DNA of 64,000 nt from Gammaproteobacteria bacterium (GTDB lineage Bacteria > Pseudomonadota > Gammaproteobacteria > Pseudomonadales > Pseudomonadaceae), in the NCBI GenBank assembly GCA_012728415.1, contig JAAYFD010000053.1, positions 1-64,000 of the forward strand, in the 5' to 3' direction. The position numbers were made by a program, and so were the translations under genes. Positions within the stretch are counted from its first letter, which is position 1; the number at the start of each line of letters is the position of its first letter. Below, piece by piece: positions 57,688 through 64,000 of the stretch. The notes beneath the pieces are model-generated. The model had not been told where the DNA came from, made no database searches, and saw nothing but the letters and a program-made list of their open reading frames with translations.

Positions 57688-59238
57688 TCAGCTTCCTTGA
57701 CGCAGCATGCGCTGGGTGAAAATCCAGACCGGCAGGATAGAGATTACCACCAGCAGTGCGGCAAAGGGTGCGGCGGCGGCAAACTCGCCATCCGAGGTAT
57801 AGGACCAGACCTGGGTCGCCAGCGTGGTAGTGCCGGTAGGGGCCAGCATCAGCGTGGCGGTCAGTTCACGGGCCATTTCCAGCATCATCAGTGCCAGTGC
57901 GGCCCCGATACCCGGTGCGATATTGGGCAGGATTACCGTGACAAACACATAAAACGGCCGCTTGCCCAGGCTGCGGCCGATGTTTTCCAGGTTGCCCGGC
58001 AGCAGCTCGATGGAGGCACGCAGGGAAGACTGTGCCAGCGGCAAGAACAGAATGGCGTAGGCTGCCAGCACAACAAAAATGGTCTGGTACACCAGCGGCA
58101 CCACACGGATGGCCAGGAACACCAGTGCCAGCGCCACCACAACGCCGGGCAAGCCATGCACGATATAGGGCAGGCGCTCGGCCAGTCGGGCCAGCCGCCC
58201 CGTGTGGCGTACCGCCAGCATCACCAGCGGGATCGCCATCAGGCTGGTAAACAGCGCACCACTGCCGGCCAGCGTTAACGTGCCCCGAATAGCCGGCCAG
58301 ACTTTTTCGTAACCGACCCCAGCCGATGCACCGGTCAGCAACCAGTAACCCAGCATGAAGAAGGGTACGCCCAGCGCCAGCGCGAACAGCACAATAAAGC
58401 CGAGCAATACAGGAAGCGTCCAGATGCCCAGCTGCACAGGCTGCACCCGGCGCGCACTGCCCTTGCCCACCCGTGCCACATTGCGCCCGCCACGCAGCCT
58501 GATTTCTGCCCAGATCAGCGGCACACACAAGGCCAGCAACACCATCGACTGCATGGCGGCTGCCGAGCTGTTGAACTGCAGCTCGTAGCTTTCAAAAATG
58601 GCAGTGGTAAAGGTTTGTACCCGCAACAAAGCCAGCGCCCCGAACTCGGCAAACATATGGGTACCGACCAGCAGCGCACCGCCACCCAGTGCGGGAACAA
58701 GCTGTGGCAGCAGGGCAGAAAAGAACGTCCGCCAGGGACCTTTGCCCAGCGAGCGCGATACATCCTCAAAACCCGGGTCGGTATTGCGCAGCGAGGCGGC
58801 AACCGGCAGGTAAACCAGCGGATACTTGGCCAGCGCCAGAATCAGGATGGCACCGAACATGTTCTGGAACATGACATCAATTGACGACCAGGCATAGCTG
58901 GCGACAAAAGCCGGCACCACCAAAGGCAAGCCAGCGATCACCCGCAACCAGTTGCGACCGGGCAGGTTGCTGCGCTCCACACACCAGGCCACCGACAGGC
59001 CAAACAGCACGGCCAGCGAGGTGACGCCACCGGCCAGAATCAGCGTGTTGAGCAGCAGCTCCAGATTACGCGCACGAAACAGCTCAGCCCAGGCGCCATG
59101 AGCACCCAGCTGAGCTGTACGAATAAAAATATAGATGACCGGCAGTACTACCAGAGTGGTGGGTATCAGTGCTGCCCAGACCATCCAGGACTGGCGCAGC
59201 GGGCTACGCCGGCCAGTCCGCACGGCAGTGGAGATCAA
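57688..59238 (-). CDS. fbpB: Ferric iron ABC transporter permease FbpB
   Basis: A 516-residue permease made of two fused binding-protein-dependent transport domains, each with an EAA loop (AASLRNTDPGFEDVSRSLGKG near residue 175; and ASIELLPGNLENIGRSLGK near 415). About 12 membrane helices are visible. The start reads TTG at 59238, sharing bases with the fbpA stop (TTGA); an in-frame GTG at 59223 is an alternative. Tight overlap points to translational coupling in fbpA-fbpB-fbpC. Confidence 0.9.
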   Translation of the reverse strand: MISTAVRTGRRSPLRQSWMVWAALIPTTLVVLPVIYIFIRTAQLGAHGAWAELFRARNLELLLNTLILAGGVTSLAVLFGLSVAWCVERSNLPGRNWLRVIAGLPLVVPAFVASYAWSSIDVMFQNMFGAILILALAKYPLVYLPVAASLRNTDPGFEDVSRSLGKGPWRTFFSALLPQLVPALGGGALLVGTHMFAEFGALALLRVQTFTTAIFESYELQFNSSAAAMQSMVLLALCVPLIWAEIRLRGGRNVARVGKGSARRVQPVQLGIWTLPVLLGFIVLFALALGVPFFMLGYWLLTGASAGVGYEKVWPAIRGTLTLAGSGALFTSLMAIPLVMLAVRHTGRLARLAERLPYIVHGLPGVVVALALVFLAIRVVPLVYQTIFVVLAAYAILFLPLAQSSLRASIELLPGNLENIGRSLGKRPFYVFVTVILPNIAPGIGAALALMMLEMARELTATLMLAPTGTTTLATQVWSYTSDGEFAAAAPFAALLVVISILPVWIFTQRMLRQGS

Positions 59239-60266
59239 GCCAGACCAGCCTCGCGGCGCAGCGCCAGAGCCTCCTCGGCACCGCCCAGGTTGGCCGGGTT
59301 AACAGCCGGTGGTTGCAGCTCATCAAAGGGCTTGATGTCGAACTGTGATTCGACCGCCGGGTTCATTGGCCATTCGGCTACGCCTTGGGCATAGACCTGC
59401 TGGCCCTCGATGCTGGTCATGAAGGCGATCAGCTTTTGCGCGGCGTCCATGTTTTTCGCGGTCTTCAGCACACCGGCTGCGGAGACGGTAATCAGCGCAC
59501 CCGGGTCTTGCGGGCCGGAAAAGTGCAGGCGTGACTTCATGTTGTCCACACCCTGCTCGCGGGCCACGATGTACCAGTAGTAGTTGTTGACCAGCGCGGT
59601 GGCAATTTCGCCGCGTTCCACGGCACGCATCGCGGCCATGTTGTTGTTGTAGATGCGGCCATATTTTTTCAGGCCCTTGAGCCAGTCCAGCGCAGCTTCG
59701 CGGCCCAGCAGGTGTTTGATGGCAACAATTTGCTGCTGGAAGGCACCACTGGTAGGCACGAAAGCGACACGGTCTTTCCAGGCTTCGGTGGCCATATCCA
59801 TCACGGAAGATGGCAGCTCGCTTTCATCGACCAGGTCCGGGTTAAACACGGTCACGCGGCAGCGGGCGGTAATGCCGGTCCAGGTACCGTCGGTGGCGCG
59901 GTAGGTTTCGCGTACCTGGTCCAGGGTTGCCTGTGGCAGGCGGGCCAGCATGTCACGTTCGGCCAGGGCGGCCACGGGCGGGCTTTCTTCAGAGTAGAAC
60001 ACGTCGGCGGGCGAGCGCTTGCCTTCTTCAATGATTTGGTTGGCCAGCTGGATGCTGTTGCCGGCACGGATATTCACCTGGATACCGGTGGCCTTGGTGA
60101 AGGCATCGACAATCGCCTGGGTGGTTTTTTCATGTTGGCCGCTGTACAGGGTCAGGGTTTGCACCTCGGCCGCGTTAGCCAGGTTCAGGGCAGGCATGCC
60201 GAGCATCAGGCCACCACCGACCAGCAAGCTGTTGCGCAAAAAAGTACGACGATTGAATTCAGACAT
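59235..60266 (-). CDS. fbpA: Ferric iron periplasmic binding protein FbpA
   Basis: A 343-residue binding protein of the FutA/FbpA family. A Tat-like signal (NRRTFLRNSLLVGGGLML) precedes the mature protein, which starts near residue 33. Iron ligands expected for the family can be placed: H45 (YSGQHE) and the tyrosine pair Y229-Y230 (NNYYWY). The start at 60266 follows GGAGG; an open frame upstream to 60401 has no support. A Fur box lies 42 bases upstream. Confidence 0.92.
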   Translation of the reverse strand: MSEFNRRTFLRNSLLVGGGLMLGMPALNLANAAEVQTLTLYSGQHEKTTQAIVDAFTKATGIQVNIRAGNSIQLANQIIEEGKRSPADVFYSEESPPVAALAERDMLARLPQATLDQVRETYRATDGTWTGITARCRVTVFNPDLVDESELPSSVMDMATEAWKDRVAFVPTSGAFQQQIVAIKHLLGREAALDWLKGLKKYGRIYNNNMAAMRAVERGEIATALVNNYYWYIVAREQGVDNMKSRLHFSGPQDPGALITVSAAGVLKTAKNMDAAQKLIAFMTSIEGQQVYAQGVAEWPMNPAVESQFDIKPFDELQPPAVNPANLGGAEEALALRREAGLA

Positions 60267-60307
60267 GGAAAGGACCTCCGTAGAACGTGCGCGCAGCATA
60301 GCACAAA

Positions 60308-60322
60308 TGAGAATGGTTATCT
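60308..60322 (-). promoter_or_regulatory. Fur box upstream of fbpA
   Basis: TGAGAATGGTTATCT matches the 7-1-7 Fur consensus TGATAATnATTATCA at 12 of 14 specified positions. Its place 42 bases before the fbpA ATG fits iron repression of fbpABC. Confidence 0.8.
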
Positions 60323-60426
60323 TTGGGCGAATGTAAAAAACTGTTAACCTCCAGCCTGTCACCTGCCCTTGCCTGTTGGCGCAGCCGGCCGCACATAACA
60401 TGCGCTACGGCATAGATTCTGTCCGG

Positions 60427-60493
60427 GCGGCTTTAGCCGCAAACGGAGGCTACCCCAGACCAGCCATGGTCGCCACTGAAGTGGCTCGTACAG
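60427..60493 (+). repeat. Dispersed palindrome-bounded repeat, copy C
   Basis: It starts with GCGGCTTTAGCCGC (60427-60440) and ends with GCCACTGAAGTGGC (60472-60485) and TCGTACAG. The interior CCAGCCATGGTCGCCACTGA matches copy B closely. Its right edge coincides with the point where the oxidoreductase pseudogene stops. Confidence 0.8.
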
Positions 60494-61001
60494 AAAGCAG
60501 CTTGAGGTCGATGCCGATGTTGTGGATGAAATCAGTGGCCACCTGGCTGTAGATCGAATGTGGCGACCGCAGTGACTCGCTGCCGCCATAGATCAGCAGG
60601 GTGCCCTTGCTGGTTGCAAACTCGTTGCATTTGGCATGGCCGCCAAAGTCATCGTGGTTGTCCAGTAACAGAATTTTCTTGTCCGGACCCCATTTTTAGC
60701 GATAGTACAGGGCCGCGGCCAGGCCGCTGATGCCGGCGCCGACCACTACCAGGTCGTATTCTTCTTCGACCGTCTCGGGCAGTTTGAAGCGGGCACCTTC
60801 GCCGCCCAGCAAGTGGGCAACCTCGAATGAACCATCGTGACTGCCACGCAGACCAGTCAGGCCGTGCGGGTAATAGTCATCGCCGGGAATATAGGTGCCA
60901 AGCGCAGCACGGGTAGCGGCGGCAATGTGTTGTAGCGGCGTCAGCCCGGCAGCAATGCCAAGTGCCATGCCGTTGAGAAAGTCGCGTCGTGTAATTGTCA
61001 T
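60493..61001 (-). pseudogene. Tat-type FAD-dependent oxidoreductase, broken and truncated
   Basis: From the ATG at 61001, the frame gives a Tat signal (TRRDFLNGMALGIAAGLTPL), then LTGLRGSHDGSFEVAH and the FAD motif YDLVVVGAGISGLAAALYYR. A TAA at 60696-60698 then stops it after 101 residues. The same frame continues unbroken for about 67 more codons with clear family sequence (KILLLDNHDDFGGHAKCNEF, then IYGGSESLRSP), so the TAA replaces a sense codon. Family similarity ends exactly where repeat copy C begins. The missing part should be 350 residues or more. Relatives are spermidine dehydrogenase-like flavoproteins. Confidence 0.85.
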
Positions 61002-61334
61002 AATCTGGCTCCATCCGGCTACAGAATCGCAGCAAGGGCAGCACAGCCTGACGCGTTCGCCCCGGGCGGGGTTGGGGTAGGCACGGCATAGAAACAGGAT
61101 GGGGCAGGAGCGGCCAAACAGGCCGCAACAGAACATCAAGCGAACGCCGGGCTGGTACCGGAAAGAGAGTAATGCTTGCAACCTAGTCGCAGGACTCCCG
61201 CGTTGATGGCGCAATTATACACCTCCAGCGAGGAGTGCGACAGAATGACAGGCATGGGCAAGGGTAACCAGACAGGGTGACAGCAACCGGACTGGCCGAA
61301 CCAAAACAAGGCTTACGGCAGCACGCATTTTGTG
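61002..61334. other. Gene-free region between the FAD pseudogene and tRNA-Arg
   Basis: About 330 bases without a supported gene. On the minus strand TATAAT at 61219-61214 with a weak TGTCGC 17 bases upstream could be the old promoter of the oxidoreductase. The segment CCTCGCTGGAGG forms a small hairpin near that promoter. Nothing else stands out. Confidence 0.4.
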
Positions 61335-61340
61335 TATAAT
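61312..61340 (+). promoter_or_regulatory. Promoter of tRNA-Arg
   Basis: TATAAT (61335-61340) lies 9 bases upstream of the mature tRNA 5' end; CTTACG is 17 bases further upstream as a partial -35. The GCGCC just after the -10 is the GC-rich discriminator typical of stable RNA promoters. Confidence 0.6.
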
Positions 61341-61349
61341 TCGCGCCAC

Positions 61350-61426
61350 GCACTCGTAGCTCAGTTGGATAGAGTACTGCCCTCCGAAGGCAGGGGTCAC
61401 AGGTTCGATTCCTGTCGAGTGCGCCA
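61350..61426 (+). tRNA. tRNA-Arg (anticodon CCG)
   Basis: A complete 77-base cloverleaf. The acceptor stem pairs GCACTCG with CGAGTGC, the D arm is GCTC...GAGT, the anticodon arm is CTGCC-CTCCGAA-GGCAG with anticodon CCG, and the T arm has GGTTCGATTCC. CCA is encoded. A T-rich tract (TTTTCTTTT) follows directly and may end transcription. It reads CGG arginine codons. Confidence 0.97.
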
Positions 61427-61510
61427 TTTTCTTTTAAAATCAGCGTGTTGTCAGCGACTGGTTTTAGTCAAAAAGCTCCAGGGGTGTCTCCCACAAAAGC
61501 AGCCTGTATT

Positions 61511-62146
61511 TCAAGATGTAGACTGTTGTTCCCGCAACAGACCGGCCTGTACACCGCCAAGCGCTGTACGGTAAAGCAGAAGACTGCGCAACAAAAAATC
61601 GCTCGCCACAGCAGCCAGTCTGGGCAAAACCTGATTACGAGCCGCATAAAACTGTTCACGCACACGCCGGCCGTCCCTGGTACTTCCTTCTCCCATGTGA
61701 TCGAACGCATAGCCTTCATCGTCTATCCATGCGCCACGGACAATCCCCGGCAACCCCGGCTTGGCCTGTTTTATCAACAGCTCGAATTCAGCCTCATACT
61801 GATTATGGATACGCAGCGATTGCAGCAGGCTTTGCATCGAGCTGCGATTAATGTCATAACACCAACGCTCACCCATGGCCTCACGCATGGAATCGTCCAG
61901 CGCATACAGTGGCTGCTCAATCCACTTTGCGCACGCTTCGTCAAACGCCATACCGAGCTGCAAAGCCCAGGCATCAGGCATATCGTCGATAAAATTCCGC
62001 CTGACGCTGTCCTTGGTGCAGGCCTCTACCTCGCTCTCCAGCGCATCCCAGGCATCACGGGCAACAAACAGTCCAATATCCCCGGCCCTTGCCTCAAGGT
62101 CTTGCAGCTCGGCCTGATGGTGCTTGATCAGGTTTAGTGCAGTCAT
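61511..62146 (-). CDS. Unrecognised 211-residue protein
   Basis: I do not recognise this protein. The start at 62146 is chosen because GGAGA lies 5 bases upstream; an ATG 12 bases earlier is possible. It looks soluble and mostly helical, with acidic N-terminal helices (HHQAELQDLEARAGD), tryptophans at regular positions, and a basic C-terminus (RTALGGVQAGLLREQQ). No signal peptide or membrane segment is seen. It lies between tRNA-Arg and an IS remnant, in a region that looks acquired. Confidence 0.65.
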   Translation of the reverse strand: MTALNLIKHHQAELQDLEARAGDIGLFVARDAWDALESEVEACTKDSVRRNFIDDMPDAWALQLGMAFDEACAKWIEQPLYALDDSMREAMGERWCYDINRSSMQSLLQSLRIHNQYEAEFELLIKQAKPGLPGIVRGAWIDDEGYAFDHMGEGSTRDGRRVREQFYAARNQVLPRLAAVASDFLLRSLLLYRTALGGVQAGLLREQQSTS

Positions 62147-62235
62147 GACTATCTCCAATAAAAAATGCTCCTTGGAAGCGTTGGAGATAGCTTAGAGGGA
62201 TGGGGCGACAGACAGTGTCGCTTCATGGTACGACT

Positions 62236-62975
62236 CTGAGCCTGCCTTATTCATGAAACTTGCCCAAAAACAAAGAAGGCGAGCGGTTTATCCTTTATAA
62301 TCAACATGTTCCGCCAAGAACCTGACTAAAGAGGGCCGCTCGCCATGGGTGAAACAATACCGACCTGGAAACCAACCTGCAACCCATCCGTTTTCCATCC
62401 AGTTGAGCGGGCGAAAAACCAGCAGTGATGGTGGAGCCTTTTTGCTTCGTGAAATCATGGAACGCAGCGGTGTGGGAACGGCTTGGGCAGCAACTGCAGG
62501 ACCATCGTGACCCATCCAAAGTGCGGCACAGCCTGACCAGTCAATTGCGTACGCTGATCATCCAGCATGCCCAGGGCTGGGATAATTTGAGTGATACCCA
62601 GCTGCTTGGCGCAGATCCGGTGTTTCAGCTGGCCTGCAGCGATCAGCGCAGTACCACGCCATTGACGCAGCAGCGGCCTTCTCAGCCTGCGTTATCGCTT
62701 TTTTACATCACTTTTTTCTGGTGACCAGTCTGGATAACAAAGACTGGCATGGTCATGAGGTTGACATGTTCCGCAGGTGCTGGGGGGGCACGCTCGTTTC
62801 TGTGCCAGGAAAAGCAACCAACGCGCTGCAAATTGGCCGGAACTTGCCAGGAACGGCGAGGAAACTGTGTTTTTAAAGAACAAAAGTCAGGCTTGGGCTG
62901 GTTGTTACACACTGCTGCAGCGATCCAGTGGAGCTGGGCGGTATTTTTTAGTGCTCATGAATAAGGCGGGCTGAG
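62236..62975 (+). mobile_element. IS1380-type remnant with intact ends and 5-bp target duplication
   Basis: CCTGCCTTATTCATGA at 62241-62256 and its inverse TCATGAATAAGGCGGG at 62955-62970 are terminal repeats with one mismatch. Both are flanked by CTGAG (62236-62240 and 62971-62975), a 5-base target duplication. Between them are about 700 bases instead of about 1.7 kb. The N-terminal third of a degraded IS1380-like transposase is readable; the rest is lost. A hairpin, GGCGAGCGG with CCGCTCGCC (62278-62344), and a TATAAT at 62296-62301 mark the old leader. With both ends present it might still be moved by a related transposase. Confidence 0.8.
62345..62724 (+). pseudogene. IS1380 family transposase fragment with two frameshifts
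   Basis: Three reading frames must be joined: from 62345 (TWKPTCNPSVFHPVERAKNQ), then GGAFLLREIMERSGVGTA in another frame, then LQDHRDPSKVRHSLTSQLRT, IIQHAQGWDNLSDTQLLGAD and VFQLACSDQRSTTPLTQQRP in a third. These together match the N-terminal part of IS1380-type DDE transposases. The catalytic part is missing after about 62700. Not functional. Confidence 0.8.
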
Positions 62976-63150
62976 TGGCGCTCCATTTATTGCATGATGC
63001 ATTTGTCATCAGCGAAAACATCTACCCAAAAAGTTAAATGAGGCTGTCGCAAGGATGCGGTCCCTGCACTTGACAAGCTTGTCATATCGGCTCTTTTTGA
63101 CTGGGGGCCTTATCATGATCTCAATCCAATCAACTTCAGTGACGCACAAT

Positions 63151-63360
63151 ATGACCATTCACAAAGCCTATGCAGCAGACATCGCAGGTGATCAGGTTTC
63201 CCGCGCCATTACAGATAGCAATGAAGTATCAGCCTGTCGCACTACCGTAACAAGCGGATCAGGCGCTGCCATTGGGGCAACGACAGGCAGTGGAGTAATA
63301 GGGGCCAGCGCGGCGGGAGCCACTACATTAGCGGCTGCAGCCGGTGTTTTTCAGTCGTAA
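63151..63360 (+). CDS. Small Gly/Ala-rich protein, paralog 1 (possibly truncated)
   Basis: A 69-residue protein (81 if started at 63115). The start at 63151 (MTIHKAYAADIAGDQVSRAI) is chosen by alignment with the paralog at 63771. Residues 1-35 are polar; the rest is a glycine- and alanine-rich hydrophobic stretch with spaced glycines (GSGAAIGATTGSG). It ends at AAAAGVFQS, whereas the paralog goes on with VVIPVAVF, so this copy may be cut short. No export leader of the double-glycine type is clear. Function is unknown; membrane-active peptides can look like this. Confidence 0.6.
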   Translation: MTIHKAYAADIAGDQVSRAITDSNEVSACRTTVTSGSGAAIGATTGSGVIGASAAGATTLAAAAGVFQS

Positions 63361-63432
63361 CCGCCTTTGTGTGCAATCTGCCCGAGTAAGACTGAACACA
63401 CTGCCCTTTAGATTAAACAAGAGGAATTGAGC

Positions 63433-63630
63433 ATGCCAATAAAGCCACCCCCCAGGAAATATAGCTGCATATCCTGTTACTGGAGCACGGTGATTGCGCC
63501 ACGAACTGACTTGCTATCCGTAGCAGACTTGCCGCCAAAATGCTGTCCAAAATGCGGCGGGAGAGTCAGGGGGCAAAGTGCAGCTCCGCTCGACATAGTA
63601 TTTGATCGGTTGTTGCGGGTATTCAGATAG
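63433..63630 (+). CDS. Small zinc-ribbon-like protein
   Basis: A 65-residue protein started at the ATG at 63433 (GAGGAA 8 bases upstream). Two cysteine pairs, CISC near residue 12 and CCPKCGG near residue 37, form a likely zinc ribbon. The tail is APLDIVFDRLLRVFR. It lies between the two Gly/Ala-rich paralogs on the same strand. I do not recognise a family. Confidence 0.55.
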   Translation: MPIKPPPRKYSCISCYWSTVIAPRTDLLSVADLPPKCCPKCGGRVRGQSAAPLDIVFDRLLRVFR

Positions 63631-63770
63631 TTGTACCGCTTGCTTTGTCGAACTGCCGTGACGAGTGACTGCGTGGCCAGATGCCCTTGTCGCAAGCTTG
63701 CTCGAATAAGCCACCTCATCAAGACACCTTATTATACAGCCCTACATCAACAGCCCAAGAGGTACATGCC

Positions 63771-64000
63771 ATGACCATTGATAAAGCTTTTGCAGCAGGT
63801 ATCGCAGGTGACAAGGTTTCTCGCACCATTACAGGTACCGATGAGGTATCAGCCGGGCGCACTACCGTAGCAGCGGGTGCGGGTGCAGCAATCGGCGCAG
63901 CGGCAACAGGAGGCCTGGCATTGGGGGCCAGCGCGGTGGGAGCCACTGCATTAGCGGCGGCGGCGGCGCCCGTTGTGATTCCGGTGGCCGTGTTCTCTGC
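63771..64000 (+). CDS. Small Gly/Ala-rich protein, paralog 2 (runs off window)
   Basis: At least 76 residues, beginning MTIDKAFAAGIAGDKVSRTI, preceded by AGAGGT at 63758-63763. It aligns with paralog 1 over its whole length at roughly two-thirds identity, and then continues AAAPVVIPVAVFSA into the window edge. The pattern is a polar N-terminus of about 35 residues and a long glycine-zipper-like hydrophobic tail. Function is unknown. Confidence 0.65.
   Translation, partial: MTIDKAFAAGIAGDKVSRTITGTDEVSAGRTTVAAGAGAAIGAAATGGLALGASAVGATALAAAAAPVVIPVAVFS

Overview
The window is a chromosomal segment of a GC-rich gammaproteobacterium, most likely in or near the Pseudomonadales. This is inferred from gene order: ftsY divergent from two M16 peptidases and rsmD; zapB-like/zapA/6S RNA/5-FCL next to ygfB-pepP-ubiH-ubiI; and bioB-F-H-C. 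No rRNA and no CRISPR array were seen. Coding density is high and many genes overlap by 4 bases (ATGA), so most regions are tight operons.

Layout. 1-5.2 kb: the 5' end of ftsY (with a Pro-Glu hexanucleotide repeat), a catalytic/non-catalytic M16 peptidase pair, rsmD, a lipid A acyltransferase and a PilZ protein. 5.4-11.6 kb: 5-FCL, 6S RNA with its promoter, zapA and a ZapB-like gene on the minus strand, then ygfB, pepP, ubiH and ubiI on the plus strand. 11.8-13.3 kb: yigZ and a nitroreductase. 13.7-22.4 kb: a lactate module, with lldR divergent from lutA-lutB-lutC-lldP-dld and two FadR/LldR-type palindromic operators between them. 22.6-26.7 kb: a truncated AlbA_2 protein, a SulP transporter, a DUF442 phosphatase/sulfurtransferase-like protein, a metallo-beta-lactamase-fold protein that has lost its metal site in frame, and a 1-Cys peroxiredoxin. 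27.2-34.4 kb: a soluble CZB chemoreceptor and a three-gene signalling operon (response regulator with EAL domain, periplasmic sugar-binding-like protein, PAS histidine kinase). 34.6-37.2 kb: galU, a methyltransferase and an alpha/beta hydrolase. 37.3-46.6 kb: recC-recB-recD. 46.7-51.3 kb: comF divergent from bioB-bioF-bioH-bioC, without bioD. 51.5-56.6 kb: a FliL-like protein, pnuC with a NadR-type kinase, a Cache/PAS/GGDEF protein and a GlcG/HbpS protein. 56.6-60.3 kb: fbpA-fbpB-fbpC ferric iron ABC transporter with a strong Fur box.

The last 3.6 kb is accessory and eroded. It holds a Tat-type FAD oxidoreductase broken by an in-frame stop and cut off at a dispersed repeat, tRNA-Arg(CCG), an unrecognised gene, an IS1380-type remnant whose inverted repeats and 5-bp target duplication are intact, and two paralogous Gly/Ala-rich small proteins flanking a small zinc-ribbon protein. 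The second paralog runs off the window.

A dispersed repeat bounded by two short palindromes occurs three times (about 37.2, 46.6 and 60.4 kb). The observations most worth a second look are the metal-site-deleted MBL protein, the Gly/Ala-rich paralogs, the repeat-truncated oxidoreductase and the periplasmic-sensor c-di-GMP operon. I did not find convincing evidence of a wholly new system.
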